64,000 bases of DNA from Corynebacterium minutissimum (GCF_000988205.1 NZ_LAYQ01000021.1:39361-103360), one strand, 5' to 3'. Shown: positions 36,807 through 48,047, numbered from the stretch's first letter. The notes: generated by a model from the letters alone, not told the origin. Translations and numbers: made by a program.

Positions 36807-36851
36807 AGAGCGCTTTACACAAAGTAAATCGAACTTTAAGAACGGAGCCCC

Positions 36852-37424
36852 ATGAACAACGTCATTTACTACCTTGCAGCAGAGGGAAGTGAGCACCTGC
36901 CGCTGGAGAGCGGCAACTCCATCCTTCTGCCCAAGATGTACGACTTGGTCTGGTCGATCATTCCGTTCGCCATCATCCTGATTGTGTTCTGGAAGCTTGT
37001 TCTTCCGGCATACAACAAGATGCTGCAGGAGCGTGAAGACCGGATCGAAGGTGGCCTTAAGCGTGCGGAGGCTCAGCAGGCCGAAGCAAAGGCCGCTCTG
37101 GAAAAGTACAATGCTCAGCTCGCTGATGCTCGAGCAGAGGCTGCGGAGATCCGCGAGCAGGCGCGCGAGCGCGGCAAGCTGATCGAGGCAGAGGCTAAGG
37201 AAGCTGCAGAGGAAGAGTCTCGTCGCATCCTGACCGCCGGCGAGAAGCAGCTTGAAGCTTCTCGTGCACAGGTCGTGTCTGAGCTGCGTTCCGACATCGG
37301 ACAGAACTCCATCAACCTGGCAGAGAAGCTGCTCGGCGGCGAACTTTCGGACGCCACCAAGCAGTCCTCCACGATTGATAACTTCCTGTCCGAGCTCGAC
37401 ACTGTGGCACCGGCCGGAAAGTAG
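36852..37424 (+). CDS. atpF: F1Fo ATP synthase subunit b
   Basis: 190 residues. One N-terminal membrane span (about residues 30-50, [17 protein letters not shown]) is followed by a long Ala/Glu/Arg/Lys coiled coil that forms the peripheral stalk. It starts 45 nt after atpE. Confidence 0.95.
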   Translation: MNNVIYYLAAEGSEHLPLESGNSILLPKMYDLVWSIIPFAIILIVFWKLVLPAYNKMLQEREDRIEGGLKRAEAQQAEAKAALEKYNAQLADARAEAAEIREQARERGKLIEAEAKEAAEEESRRILTAGEKQLEASRAQVVSELRSDIGQNSINLAEKLLGGELSDATKQSSTIDNFLSELDTVAPAGK

Positions 37425-37430
37425 GCAACG

Positions 37431-38246
37431 ATGAAGGCAGCTAGCCGCGAAGCACTCGCTACCGTTGAGTCCAAGCTGGATGAGTTCCTCTCCGGCGACC
37501 GCTCGGTGGCGACTGCTACCCAGGCAGGCCAGGACCTCTTCGAGGTTGTCCGCGTCCTCGACGGTGACCGCGAACTGCGTGTCGCGCTGACCGACGACGC
37601 CGCTACCTCCGAGGAGCGCAAGTCCCTGGCCCAGACCCTTTTCGGCGGAAAGGTCACCCCGGTTGCACTCCAGGTGCTGCAGGAGGCCGCCGCCGCACAG
37701 TGGTCGTCGCCGCGTGATATCGCCCGTGGCCTCATCATCCTCGGCCGCCGCGCTCTGCTGCGTGGCGCTGAGTTTGAGGGCAAGCTGGGCCAGGTGGAGG
37801 ACGAGCTCTTCTCCCTGTCGCGCGTGCTTGACCGCGAAGGCGAACTGACCCAGCTGCTTTCAGACCGTACTGCTACGTCCGATCGCAAGGTCGGGCTGCT
37901 GGCAAGCGTGCTCTACGGCAAGGTCACGATGGTTACTGAGGCGCTTGCGCTGCAGGCCATTGGCCGCCCGGAGCAGAACCCGATTGATGATCTCGCCGGT
38001 TTGGCGGACACCGCAGCCAAGCTGCAGGGCCGTACCATCGCGCGAGTGACCACCGCGGGTGAGCTGAACGATAGCCAGCGGGCAGCACTCGCTGAAAAGC
38101 TGGGCAAAATTTATGGTCGTGCGATGTCCATCCACTCTGAGGTTGACACCAGCCTCCTCGGTGGTATGACCATCCGCGTCGGCGACGAAGTCATCGATGG
38201 CTCGACGGCAGGCAAGATTGCTCGCCTTCGTGCGCAGATGGCATAA
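37431..38246 (+). CDS. atpH: F1Fo ATP synthase subunit delta
   Basis: 271 residues, the long actinobacterial form. The N-terminal helical bundle and the C-terminal motif SLLGGMTIRVGDEVIDGS with the ending KIARLRAQM are typical. It links the b stalk to the top of F1. It starts 6 nt after atpF. Confidence 0.95.
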   Translation: MKAASREALATVESKLDEFLSGDRSVATATQAGQDLFEVVRVLDGDRELRVALTDDAATSEERKSLAQTLFGGKVTPVALQVLQEAAAAQWSSPRDIARGLIILGRRALLRGAEFEGKLGQVEDELFSLSRVLDREGELTQLLSDRTATSDRKVGLLASVLYGKVTMVTEALALQAIGRPEQNPIDDLAGLADTAAKLQGRTIARVTTAGELNDSQRAALAEKLGKIYGRAMSIHSEVDTSLLGGMTIRVGDEVIDGSTAGKIARLRAQMA

Positions 38247-38306
38247 GCCGAAACGACAGAAACGATTAAGTAATTGCTGGAAGATACTACCGAGAGCAGG
38301 AAGAAC

Positions 38307-39946
38307 ATGGCGGAGCTGACGATCTCCTCCGACGAGATCCGTAGCGCGATTGCGAACTACACCTCGAGCTACTCCGCGGAGGCCTCCCGTGAGGAGGTCG
38401 GCGTGGTCATTTCGGCAGCTGACGGTATTGCGCAGGTTTCGGGCCTGCCGTCCGTCATGGCGAATGAGCTGCTCGAGTTCCCCGGCGGCGTGATTGGCGT
38501 CGCACAGAACCTTGACACCAACTCCATCGGTGTCGTGGTCTTGGGCAACTTCGAGTCGCTTAAAGAAGGCGACGAGGTCAAGAGGACCGGCGAGGTTCTC
38601 TCCATCCCTGTGGGCGAGGAATTCCTCGGCCGCGTAATTAACCCCCTGGGCCAGCCGATCGACGGCATGGGCCCGATCACCGCTGAAGAGGACCGCGTCC
38701 TCGAGCTGCAGGCACCGTCCGTGCTGCAGCGTCAGCCGGTGGAAGAGCCGATGCAGACCGGCATCAAGGCTATTGACGCGATGACCCCGATTGGTCGCGG
38801 TCAGCGTCAGTTGATCATTGGTGACCGTAAGACGGGTAAGACCGCTGTCTGTATCGACACCATCCTGAACCAGAAGGCTAACTGGGAATCTGGCGACAAG
38901 AACAAGCAGGTTCGCTGCATCTACGTCGCCATCGGCCAGAAGGCTCCACCATTGCTGGTGTGCGCCACACCCTGGAGCAGCACGGCGCACTGGAGTACAC
39001 CACCATCGTGGCGGCTCCGGCATCCGACGCCGCCGGCTTCAAGTGGCTGGCACCGTTCTCCGGTGCAGCTCTGGGTCAGCACTGGATGTACCAGGGCAAC
39101 CACGTCCTGATCATTTACGATGATCTGACCAAGCAGGCCGAGGCCTACCGTGCGATTTCCCTTCTTCTGCGCCGTCCGCCGGGCCGCGAGGCTTACCCGG
39201 GCGACGTCTTCTACCTCCACTCCCGTCTGCTGGAGCGCGCTGCGAAGCTCTCCGACGACATGGGTGCAGGTTCCATGACCGCATTGCCGATCATCGAGAC
39301 CAAGGCGAACGACGTCTCCGCCTTCATTCCGACCAACGTTATTTCTATTACCGACGGCCAGGTCTTCCTGGAGTCCGACCTGTTCAACCAGGGCGTCCGT
39401 CCGGCAATTAACGTTGGTGTGTCGGTCTCCCGTGTTGGTGGTGCCGCACAGACCAAGGGTATGAAGAAGGTCGCCGGTAACCTGCGTCTTGAGCTGGCTG
39501 CCTACCGCGATCTGCAGGCCTTTGCGGCCTTCGCATCCGACCTGGATCCGGCCTCCAAGGCTCAGCTGGAGCGCGGTGAGCGTCTCGTCGAGCTGCTCAA
39601 GCAGTCCGAGTCCTCCCCGCAGCCTGTCGAGTACCAGATGGTGTCCATCTTCCTCGCAGACCAGGGCATCTTCGACGTCGTTCCCGTCGAGGACGTACGC
39701 CGCTTCGAGAAGGAGCTGCACGATCACCTCAACTCTGCAACCCCGCAGGTGTTCGAGCAGATCCAGGGCGGTACCGCTCTGACCGACGAGTCCAAGGATG
39801 CACTTGTTGCAGCTGCTAAGGACTTCATTCCGTCCTTCCGCACGACCGAGGGCCACAACCTCGGCACCGAGGCACCGGTTGACCCGCTCGCCGCGGATGA
39901 CGTGAATAAGACCGAGCTCAACGTCTCCCGCAAGACGGCCAAATAG
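38307..39946 (+). pseudogene. atpA: F1Fo ATP synthase subunit alpha, apparent 1-base frameshift
   Basis: A repaired length of 546 residues is exactly right for AtpA. The nucleotide-binding loop is [14 protein letters not shown], and the C-terminal frame carries [14 protein letters not shown] and [16 protein letters not shown]. Near 38943 one C is missing from AAGGC(C)TCC; restoring it reads [22 protein letters not shown] synthase subunit alpha is indispensable to the complex, while every other subunit gene here is intact, so a sequence error is far more likely than a mutation. ATG 38307 follows GCAGGAAG. Confidence 0.95.
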
Positions 39947-40002
39947 AGTTTCGCACGCTCTAAGAATTAACCGTCTAGATAAAGAAGGGAGGAGCGAACA
40001 CC

Positions 40003-40986
40003 ATGGCTAATCTTCGTGAACTGCGTGACCGAATCCGGTCCGTCAACTCCACCAAGAAGATCACCAAGGCACAGGAGCTCATTGCTACCTCGCGCATTAC
40101 CAAGGCTCAGGCCAGGGTAGAGGCGTCGCAGCCTTATGCACGTGAACTGTCCAACGTGCTCAACAAGCTGGCGGCGCACACGTCCCTGGATCACCCGATG
40201 CTCCGGGAACGCGAAGATACAAAGGTGGCCGCCATTCTCGTGGTCTCTTCGGACCGCGGTATGTGCGGTGGCTACAACAACAACATCTTCAAGAAGGCGG
40301 CCGAGCTGGAAGCCCTGCTCAAGAGTGAGGGTTTCGAGACCGTCCGCTACGTGACCGGCAACAAGGGCGTTGGCTTCTACAAGTTCCGTGAGGCCGAGGT
40401 CGCAGGCAGCTGGACTGGATTCTCGCAGGATCCAACCTGGGAGAAGACGCACGACGTGCGCCGCCACATCATCGACGGCTTCGTCGCCGGTTCGAATGGC
40501 CAGGCCAAGACCCGCGAGGGTATTAACGTGGAGGGCGAGACCGTTCGCGGTTTTGACCAGGTCCACGTTGTGTACACCGAGTTCGAGTCCATGCTGACCC
40601 AGACCGCGCGTGTGCAGCAGCTGCTGCCGGTGGTACCGGTTATCGAGGAAGAGGACTACAACATGGGTGAGTCCGCGCTTTCCGACGCCGAGCCGAACAA
40701 TCAGATCACTCCTGATTACGACTTCGAGCCGGATGCGGACACCCTCATGGACGCACTGCTTCCGCAGTACGTGTCCCGCCTCCTGTTTGCGATGTTCTTG
40801 GAGTCCTCGGCCTCCGAGTCCGCCGCACGCCGTACCGCAATGAAGTCTGCAACTGACAACGCAACCGAGCTGGTCAAGGACCTCTCGCGCGTGGCCAACC
40901 AGGCCCGTCAGGCGCAGATTACCCAAGAAATCACAGAGATCGTCGGTGGCGCTGGGGCGCTCGCCGAAAGCGCAGAAAGTGACTAG
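40003..40986 (+). CDS. atpG: F1Fo ATP synthase subunit gamma
   Basis: 327 residues. The N-terminal helix is ANLRELRDRIRSVNSTKKITKAQE, shown here only by its first part RDRIRSVNSTKKIT; the Rossmann-like middle has SSDRGMCGGYNNNIF and the C-terminal helix ends TQEITEIVGGAGAL. An acidic insertion (EEEDYNMGESALSDAEPNNQ, about residues 210-230) is typical of actinobacterial gamma. It is the central rotating shaft. GGAGG lies upstream of ATG 40003. Confidence 0.96.
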   Translation: MANLRELRDRIRSVNSTKKITKAQELIATSRITKAQARVEASQPYARELSNVLNKLAAHTSLDHPMLREREDTKVAAILVVSSDRGMCGGYNNNIFKKAAELEALLKSEGFETVRYVTGNKGVGFYKFREAEVAGSWTGFSQDPTWEKTHDVRRHIIDGFVAGSNGQAKTREGINVEGETVRGFDQVHVVYTEFESMLTQTARVQQLLPVVPVIEEEDYNMGESALSDAEPNNQITPDYDFEPDADTLMDALLPQYVSRLLFAMFLESSASESAARRTAMKSATDNATELVKDLSRVANQARQAQITQEITEIVGGAGALAESAESD

Positions 40987-42438
<1,452 letters not shown>

Positions 42439-42448
42439 GGAGAGGCAC

Positions 42449-42817
42449 ATGGCTGACATCACCGCCGAATTGGTTTCCGTCGAGCGCCTGCTGTGGACCG
42501 GAAAGGCCACCATGGTGACGGCTGAAACCACCGAGGGTGAGATCGGCGTGCTTCCTGGCCATGAGCCCATGGTCGGTCAGTTGATCGACAATGGTGTAGT
42601 GACCATCCACCCGGCAGACGGCGAGCGTCGCGTCGCCGCTGTCCAGGGTGGCTTCCTCTCCGTGTCCGAGAACAAGATCACCGTCCTCGCCGATTGGGCC
42701 ATCTGGGCCTCGGAGGTCGATGAAGCACAGGCACAGGAAGACCTGAAGTCTGAGCGCGAGCTGACGAGGTCCCGTGGCGATGCCGCATTGCGCGCCGCCC
42801 GCCGCTTCAACAGCTAA
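42449..42817 (+). CDS. atpC: F1Fo ATP synthase subunit epsilon
   Basis: 122 residues. The N-terminal beta-sandwich is recognisable from [30 protein letters not shown] and [19 protein letters not shown], followed by a short C-terminal helical part. It couples rotation and restrains ATP hydrolysis. It is the last atp gene and a terminator follows. Confidence 0.95.
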   Translation: MADITAELVSVERLLWTGKATMVTAETTEGEIGVLPGHEPMVGQLIDNGVVTIHPADGERRVAAVQGGFLSVSENKITVLADWAIWASEVDEAQAQEDLKSERELTRSRGDAALRAARRFNS

Positions 42818-42874
42818 CGGATGAGCGGAGAGGGAAACGACGGGCAGCAATGACCGCCCTTCCCACTCTCACCT

Positions 42875-42913
42875 AGGAACCCCACACCCTCGCTAAGAGG
42901 GGGTGGGGTTCCT
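42875..42913 (+). terminator. Terminator of the ATP synthase operon
   Basis: A 17-bp stem of AGGAACCCCACACCCTC with GAGGGGGTGGGGTTCCT (one mismatch) around a short loop, 58 nt after the atpC stop. It is followed by TTCGTG, a short T tract, so the stem itself probably does most of the work. Confidence 0.8.
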
Positions 42914-43014
42914 TCGTGATCTGCGCCAAAGGTCAAGCAAGGACTAGCATTGTTTCCTCCGCGAGCGGTAGAATCAACGCAACGTTTCTTACTCGCGGTG
43001 AAGGAAATCAACCC

Positions 43015-43500
43015 ATGAACTCTCAGGTGCTCCAAGGGCTATCTATTCTTTTAGGTCTGTGCGCACTGATTTTTCTGGTTGTCGTCATTCTGGCCGCAGT
43101 ACGGTTTTTTACGGTGCGTTCCCGCGGAACGAGCATCCTTCTGCGCCGGCTTCCTTCGAAGGACTCCCATACGTGGCGCCACGGTCTCGTGCGTTATGAC
43201 GGCGAGTACATGGAGTATTTCAAGCTTCGCTCCGTATTGCCGCGCGCCAACAAACGCTTTAATCGCCTCGACATCGAACTGGGCAGCACCCGCCCAATGG
43301 ATGATGACGAGGCTTCTTTTATGCCCTCTGGTCACCAGATCATCCGTATTAGCATCGATGGGCGGGACTATGAGATTGCCTCTGATGCGCACGGAATCAT
43401 GGCCTTGAATGCGTGGGTGGAATCGGCGCCGTCGAAGCGCCAAGAGAAGTTGGATTATCGCCAGATGCGCCAGCGAGCTACCCGCTTACCAAAGAAGTAG
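43015..43500 (+). CDS. DUF2550 family membrane-anchored protein
   Basis: 161 residues from ATG 43015, preceded by AAGGAA. One N-terminal membrane span (about residues 10-30) is followed by a beta-rich domain beginning [13 protein letters not shown] and [18 protein letters not shown]. This is the conserved DUF2550 gene that follows atpC in corynebacteria and mycobacteria. Function unknown. nucS follows after 23 nt. Confidence 0.8.
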   Translation: MNSQVLQGLSILLGLCALIFLVVVILAAVRFFTVRSRGTSILLRRLPSKDSHTWRHGLVRYDGEYMEYFKLRSVLPRANKRFNRLDIELGSTRPMDDDEASFMPSGHQIIRISIDGRDYEIASDAHGIMALNAWVESAPSKRQEKLDYRQMRQRATRLPKK

Positions 43501-43523
43501 CGCCCAACGATAGGGTAGAGGGC

Positions 43524-44216
43524 ATGCGTGTTGTCATCGCCCAATGCTCCGTAGATTACGTAGGCCGCCTCGACGCCCACCTTCCCATGGCGGACCGTCT
43601 CATTCTCATCAAAGCCGATGGTTCGGTGTCTATCCATGCGGATGACCGTGCCTATAAACCGCTGAACTGGATGACTCCGCCGTGCACCTTTGAGGAGTCG
43701 GCGATTGAGGATATCGACGGCGAGGACACAGGAGAGAAGTTGTGGCTGGTAGAAAACCCGAAAGGTGAGCAGCTGCGCATCACCATCGCCCAGATCCACC
43801 AGGAGATCGACATGGATCTGGGAGAAGACCCCGGCTTGGTCAAGGATGGCGTGGAAGCCCACCTGCAGGAGCTGTTGGCGGAACACATCGAAACGTTGGG
43901 GGAGAAGTACTCGCTGGTGCGCCGCGAATATCCCACGGCCATCGGGCCGGTGGACATCATGGCCAAGAACTCCAAGAATGAATTCGTAGCGGTCGAGGTC
44001 AAGCGCCGCGGCGGAATTGATGGCGTCGAGCAGCTCACGCGCTACCTTGAGCTGCTCAACCGCGATGACTTGCTAGCGCCGGTCCACGGGGTGTTCGCAG
44101 CGCAGGAAATCAAGCCACAAGCGCGGACCTTGGCGGAAGACCGCGGTATCCGTTGCGTCGTCCTGGACTACCAAGAGCTGCGCGGCATCGAGTCCAACGA
44201 GCTGCGGTTGTTCTAG
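43524..44216 (+). CDS. nucS: Endonuclease NucS (non-canonical mismatch repair)
   Basis: 230 residues from ATG 43524. The N-terminal DNA-binding domain ([20 protein letters not shown]) and the C-terminal RecB-like nuclease core ([20 protein letters not shown], with Asp, Glu and the E-V-K motif) are complete, and [15 protein letters not shown] follows. In actinobacteria, which lack MutS/MutL, NucS cuts both strands at mismatches and limits mutation. The next gene overlaps its stop as TAGTG. Confidence 0.95.
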   Translation: MRVVIAQCSVDYVGRLDAHLPMADRLILIKADGSVSIHADDRAYKPLNWMTPPCTFEESAIEDIDGEDTGEKLWLVENPKGEQLRITIAQIHQEIDMDLGEDPGLVKDGVEAHLQELLAEHIETLGEKYSLVRREYPTAIGPVDIMAKNSKNEFVAVEVKRRGGIDGVEQLTRYLELLNRDDLLAPVHGVFAAQEIKPQARTLAEDRGIRCVVLDYQELRGIESNELRLF

Positions 44217-44500
44217 TGCCACGCCGCAACCGCAGAATTCGTGAGGAGCCGCGCTCCCTGCCGCGCGATGGAAGCTCGTTCCTCGGCTCGCAGACGGTAC
44301 CAGGGCCGAGCTGGACCAATGGCGAACCATTTCTCATGCGGCACGTCGGTAGTGCCGCCGCCCAGAAGTATTACGTGTGTCCGGGATGCAACCACAACAT
44401 CCCTCCTGGGGTAGCGCACATTGTGGCGTGGCCGCGGGATACTGGTGGGCGCGCTGACGACCGTCGCCATTGGCACCGGCACTGCTGGGACCGGCGGTAG
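44216..44500 (+). CDS. Small conserved zinc-ribbon-like protein
   Basis: 94 residues from GTG 44216, which overlaps the nucS stop. An Arg-rich N-terminus (PRRNRRIREEPRSLPRDG) is followed by VCPGCNHNIPPGVAHIVAWP and a His-rich end HWHRHCW; C-x2-C, His and a further Cys suggest a single zinc site. It is a conserved companion of nucS in actinobacteria, often annotated as ATP/GTP-binding without a visible P-loop. A role with NucS is inference from overlap. Confidence 0.75.
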   Translation: MPRRNRRIREEPRSLPRDGSSFLGSQTVPGPSWTNGEPFLMRHVGSAAAQKYYVCPGCNHNIPPGVAHIVAWPRDTGGRADDRRHWHRHCWDRR

Positions 44501-44510
44501 GATGGCGGGC

Positions 44511-44819
44511 ATGATTGTTGCCTTTTCCGTAGCCCCCACTGTTGTGGGTGATGAGAGCGCTGAGATGTCCGCGGCCGTGGCCGAAGCCGTGCGTGTTGTC
44601 CGTGCTTCCGGCTTACCCAATGAGACCAATGCCATGTTTACCCTTGTTGAAGGCGAGTGGGATGAGGTCTTCGCGGTTATCAAGGAAGCCACCGATGCCG
44701 TGCGCGCGGTTTCGCCCCGCACGAGCCTGGTGATTAAAGCCGATATCCGCGAAGGCGTGACCGGGCAGATAACCCAAAAAGTAGATTCCGTTAATCGTTA
44801 CCTGGAGGAGAATAAGTGA
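44511..44819 (+). CDS. MTH1187/YkoF-family thiamine-binding protein
   Basis: 102 residues from ATG 44511 (ATG 44502 also in frame). The small ferredoxin-like fold is recognisable by IVAFSVAPTV at the start, the central SGLPNETNAMFTLVEGEWDE and ISPRTSLVIKADIR-like strand (VSPRTSLVIKADIR). The family binds thiamine or related compounds. It overlaps the next gene by four bases. Confidence 0.75.
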   Translation: MIVAFSVAPTVVGDESAEMSAAVAEAVRVVRASGLPNETNAMFTLVEGEWDEVFAVIKEATDAVRAVSPRTSLVIKADIREGVTGQITQKVDSVNRYLEENK

Positions 44820-45745
44820 CCGGACCGTACGTAGGAGGAGCCCTCGACCTCGGCGCCATCAAACAGCAGGCGGAGGCGCGGGCGCAAGCTCAATCCGCAA
44901 CTGCCGGAGCTGCTAACTCCGGCGGAGGAATTGCCCCTTTCTTCGAGGTCACCGAGCAGAACTTTGAGAATGACTTGGTGCGCCGTTCCGCGGAGGTGCC
45001 GGTTATCGCTCTGATCGGCTCGCCTCGCTCCCCGGCCTCCGAGCAGCTCAAGAAGGACTTCGAGGAGATGGCGGCCGCCGGTGGGCTGAAATTCATCGTG
45101 GGCTATATCAACGCTGATGTCGTGCCCCAGGTGGCGCAGGTCTTCGGTGTGCAGAATCTGCCGACTACCGTTGCCATCGCTGCCGGGCAGCCCGTCACCA
45201 ACTTCGAAGGCGGGCAGCCGCGCGAGAACCTGGAGCAGTGGATCGCGGCGATCGTCGATAAGCTCGGCCCCCAGCTCAAGGGCTTGCCTGACCAAGATGT
45301 GGTGGGGGACAACCCCGAGGAAGAAGCAGCGGATCCGCGCCTGGGCCTGGCTGAGGATGCGCTCAACCGTGGCGATTTCGACGCTGCCATCGCTACCTAC
45401 GAGGAGATTCTGGCCGCCGAGCCGGACAATGCCGAGATTAAACAGGCGCGCGACACCACTCTGCTGCTCAAGCGTTTGGACCCGGCTAACCGTAGCGAGG
45501 ACCCCATCGCCGCCGCCGATGCCGCCCCAGAGGACGTGGCAAAGCAGCTCGACGCCGCCGACGCGGAGGTCGTCGCCGGTGCCCCTGACCGAGCTTTCGA
45601 GCGCCTCATTGAGGCCATGAAGCGCACCGCTGGGGATGAGAAAGAACAGCTTAAGACCCGACTCTTGGAGCTTTTTGGGGTCTTTGATTCCGGTGATCCG
45701 CGCGTGCTCGCTGCACGCACGAAGCTGGCTAGTGCATTATATTAA
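44816..45745 (+). CDS. CnoX/YbbN-like thioredoxin-fold co-chaperone without CxxC
   Basis: 309 residues. A thioredoxin-like domain (about 40-150) has SPRSPAS where thioredoxin carries the CxxC active site, so it cannot act as a normal disulfide reductase; the cis-Pro region NLPTTVAIAAG is kept. A helical TPR-like tail, about 180-309 (LAEDALNRGDFDAAIATYEE), follows. This is the layout of CnoX/YbbN co-chaperones that hold unfolding proteins for GroEL/DnaK. It starts at GTG 44816, overlapping the preceding stop. Confidence 0.85.
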   Translation: MTGPYVGGALDLGAIKQQAEARAQAQSATAGAANSGGGIAPFFEVTEQNFENDLVRRSAEVPVIALIGSPRSPASEQLKKDFEEMAAAGGLKFIVGYINADVVPQVAQVFGVQNLPTTVAIAAGQPVTNFEGGQPRENLEQWIAAIVDKLGPQLKGLPDQDVVGDNPEEEAADPRLGLAEDALNRGDFDAAIATYEEILAAEPDNAEIKQARDTTLLLKRLDPANRSEDPIAAADAAPEDVAKQLDAADAEVVAGAPDRAFERLIEAMKRTAGDEKEQLKTRLLELFGVFDSGDPRVLAARTKLASALY

Positions 45746-45812
45746 TTTCCCTTCCTCGTGGAGTCCCACGAGCAGCTGCAGCCTTCGTGGGCGCTTGTTG
45801 TACCTCACCTCA

Positions 45813-45855
45813 ACCCTCAGGATTGACTGATTGAGTCCTCTCCTGAGGGTCTTTT
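45813..45855 (+). terminator. Rho-independent terminator after the CnoX-like gene
   Basis: Perfect 10-bp stem ACCCTCAGGA (45813-45822) / TCCTGAGGGT (45841-45850), with a small GACT/AGTC stem in the loop, followed by CTTTTTG. A smaller CTCGTGG/CCACGAG hairpin lies just after the stop at 45755-45772. Confidence 0.9.
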
Positions 45856-45946
45856 TGTGTCCACACTAGTATGTGAGGTACCGCATGCTAAATGCATTGT
45901 GGTGTCATAACTCGCACTTTGTTTTAGCTCTTTCAGGAGGACTCTC

Positions 45947-47524
45947 ATGCGCAAGCTCCTCGGCGTCATCGGCGCCGCCTCTCTTGCTTTTACCCTGACC
46001 GCCTGCGGAAGCGATAGCTCCGATAGCGCCGGTGGCGCGAACTACGTTCGCGTGCTCGGTACCGAGCCGCAGCAGGGCCTGATCCCCGCAATGACGAATG
46101 AGAATGGCGGCGGACGCATCGTCGACATGCTGTATTCCGGGTTGGTGTACTACGACGCCGAGGGCAACGTGCACAACGAGATGGCGGAGTCCATCGACAA
46201 GGAAGGGGAGAAGACCTACAAGGTCACGCTCAAGCCCGACCTGAAATTTTCCGACGGTTCCGCTGTGACTGCGGATACCTTCGTCGATACGTGGAATTAC
46301 GCGGTGGCCAACGAACAGCTCAACGAGAGCTTTTTCTCCTCCATCAAGGGATACGGGGAGGACGTCAAGGAAATGGAGGGCCTCAAGGTCATCGATGAGC
46401 GCACCTTCACTATCGAGCTCACCCAGCCGGAGAGCGACTTTCCGAACCGCTTGGGCTACAACGCTTACTTCCCGGTTCCTGCGGCCGCACTTGAGGACCC
46501 GAAGTCTTTCGGCGAGACTCCGGTATCGAACGGCCCGTACAAGATCAAGGAATGGAATCACAACCAGAACCTGATCATCGAGCCGAACCCGGAGTACAAG
46601 GGTGACCGTGCCGCGCAGAACGACGGCATCGAGTTCGCCTTCTACGCTGATTCCAGCGCGGCCTACATGGACCTGTTGGCAAATAACCTCGATGTCCTCG
46701 AAGTCATCCCGTCGTCTGCCTTCGGAAGCTATGAACAGGACTTGGGGGACCGCCAAGAAACCAAGCCTGCTGCCACCTACCTGGAGATGTCCATCCACAT
46801 GGAGACGCCACATTTCAGTGGGGAAGAAGGCGCGCTGCGCCGCAAAGCAATCTCGATGGCTATCAACCGCGAGGAAATCGCGGAGACCATCTTCCACGGC
46901 ACCCGCACACCGGCCCGCGAGTTCACCTCACCGGTCCTGAATGGCTACAACGACAGCCTGCCCGGTTCGGAGAACCTGGACTATAACCCGGAGGAGGCGA
47001 AGAAGCTCTGGGCGGAGGCCGATAAGAAGTACGGTGCTTTTGAAGGCTCGTTCCCCATTTACTACAACACCGATGGCGACAACAAAGATTGGGCCGATGC
47101 CGTAGCCAACAACATCAGCAACACGCTGGGAATTCAAGCCGTGGGGAACCCCTACCCGGACTTCAAGTCCTTCCGCGATGCCTACCGCAGCGAGCGCATG
47201 GACGGCGCCTACCGCACGGCGTGGTTCGCCGACTATCCCTCCATGGGCAACTTCCTAGGGCCGAACTTCACCACGGGCGTGGCCTCCAATGACTCGAAGT
47301 ACTCCAACCCGGAGTTTGATGAGCTCATCGTCAAGGCCAACGGCGCCGCAAATGAGGAGGAAGCCGCGAAGCTCTACAACCAGGCACAAGAGCTGCTGCT
47401 GCGTGACCTTCCTTCGATCCCGCTGTTCTACCCGAACGTGGTCGGCGGCTGGTCCGAGAACGTCGAGGACGTGACGTTCAACTGGAAGTCCCTGCCGGTG
47501 TACTACGCGGTGAAGAAGAACTAG
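45947..47524 (+). CDS. ABC transporter peptide-binding lipoprotein (SBP family 5)
   Basis: 525 residues. A lipoprotein signal ends in TLTAC-GSDSS. The mature protein has the family-5 pattern: ESIDKEGEKTYKVTLKPDLK, FSDGSAVTADTFVDTWNY and SNGPYKIKEWNHNQNLIIE. It binds oligopeptides or similar solutes for a dipeptide/oligopeptide importer. No permease or ATPase genes are adjacent, so it is an orphan binding protein. AGGAGG lies upstream of ATG 45947. Confidence 0.92.
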   Translation: MRKLLGVIGAASLAFTLTACGSDSSDSAGGANYVRVLGTEPQQGLIPAMTNENGGGRIVDMLYSGLVYYDAEGNVHNEMAESIDKEGEKTYKVTLKPDLKFSDGSAVTADTFVDTWNYAVANEQLNESFFSSIKGYGEDVKEMEGLKVIDERTFTIELTQPESDFPNRLGYNAYFPVPAAALEDPKSFGETPVSNGPYKIKEWNHNQNLIIEPNPEYKGDRAAQNDGIEFAFYADSSAAYMDLLANNLDVLEVIPSSAFGSYEQDLGDRQETKPAATYLEMSIHMETPHFSGEEGALRRKAISMAINREEIAETIFHGTRTPAREFTSPVLNGYNDSLPGSENLDYNPEEAKKLWAEADKKYGAFEGSFPIYYNTDGDNKDWADAVANNISNTLGIQAVGNPYPDFKSFRDAYRSERMDGAYRTAWFADYPSMGNFLGPNFTTGVASNDSKYSNPEFDELIVKANGAANEEEAAKLYNQAQELLLRDLPSIPLFYPNVVGGWSENVEDVTFNWKSLPVYYAVKKN

Positions 47525-47571
47525 CGCTCTGGTCCTACTGGCACACCGCAACACGATTACAGTAGGGTGGC

Positions 47572-47970
47572 ATGACCTCCGTACTTTTTCTTTGTAATAC
47601 CAACCGCGGTAAGTCCCAGATGGCGGCTGCCTTAGCCAGGAAGCACGCCCCCGATTGGGAGATTTACTCCGCTGGAGTAAAGACCACTGAACAGCATCGT
47701 GAGCAGGGCGTTAATGCTGAGGCGCAGGCCTCCCTTGCAAAGGTCGGCGCCGACATGGCAGGTACGCCGACCTTGATTGATTCCGACCTCGCATCTTCGG
47801 TGGACCACGTCATCGTCGTCGGTGATGCCGACTATGACGGAGTGGCTGAGCGTTGGGAGATTGAGGACCCGTCCGTACGCGGCCTAGAGGGAGATGAGCG
47901 AATGGATGCGCTGCGCGATGACATTGATGCTCGCGTACGAGCTTTCCTTGATGTTCACGCGCAGGACTGA
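47572..47970 (+). CDS. Arsenate-mycothiol transferase-like / low-molecular-weight phosphatase fold protein
   Basis: 132 residues with the CX5R loop LFLCNTNRGKSQMAAAL (Cys about residue 8, Arg about 13). The order CNTNRGKS and the length match the corynebacterial ArsC enzymes that join arsenate to mycothiol, rather than tyrosine phosphatases, but the fold is shared. The C-terminal Asp in EIEDPSVRG could be the general acid. No other arsenic genes are near. Its 3' end runs into the palindromic repeat at 47978. Confidence 0.75.
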   Translation: MTSVLFLCNTNRGKSQMAAALARKHAPDWEIYSAGVKTTEQHREQGVNAEAQASLAKVGADMAGTPTLIDSDLASSVDHVIVVGDADYDGVAERWEIEDPSVRGLEGDERMDALRDDIDARVRAFLDVHAQD

Positions 47971-47977
47971 AAACTAA

Positions 47978-48047
47978 AACTGCCCGAGTTGCCAAAGATC
48001 CCCGCCGAGATTCAAGATCTGGCCAGAACTTTGGCAACTAGGGCAGT
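47978..48047. repeat. Nested palindromic dispersed repeat, copy B
   Basis: AACTGCCCGAGTTGCCAAA and TTTGGCAACTAGGGCAGTT are 19-nt arms with one mismatch, enclosing AAGATCTGGCCAGAACTT, a near-palindrome shared with copy A at 3627-3695. It lies 8 nt after the arsC-like stop, between converging genes, where the hairpin could end transcription from both sides. Confidence 0.82.

Noticed and set aside
45905..46897. A 330-codon minus-strand frame opposite the peptide-binding lipoprotein
   Set aside because: The plus-strand gene has a lipoprotein signal, ribosome-binding site and clear SBP motifs; the minus frame has none.
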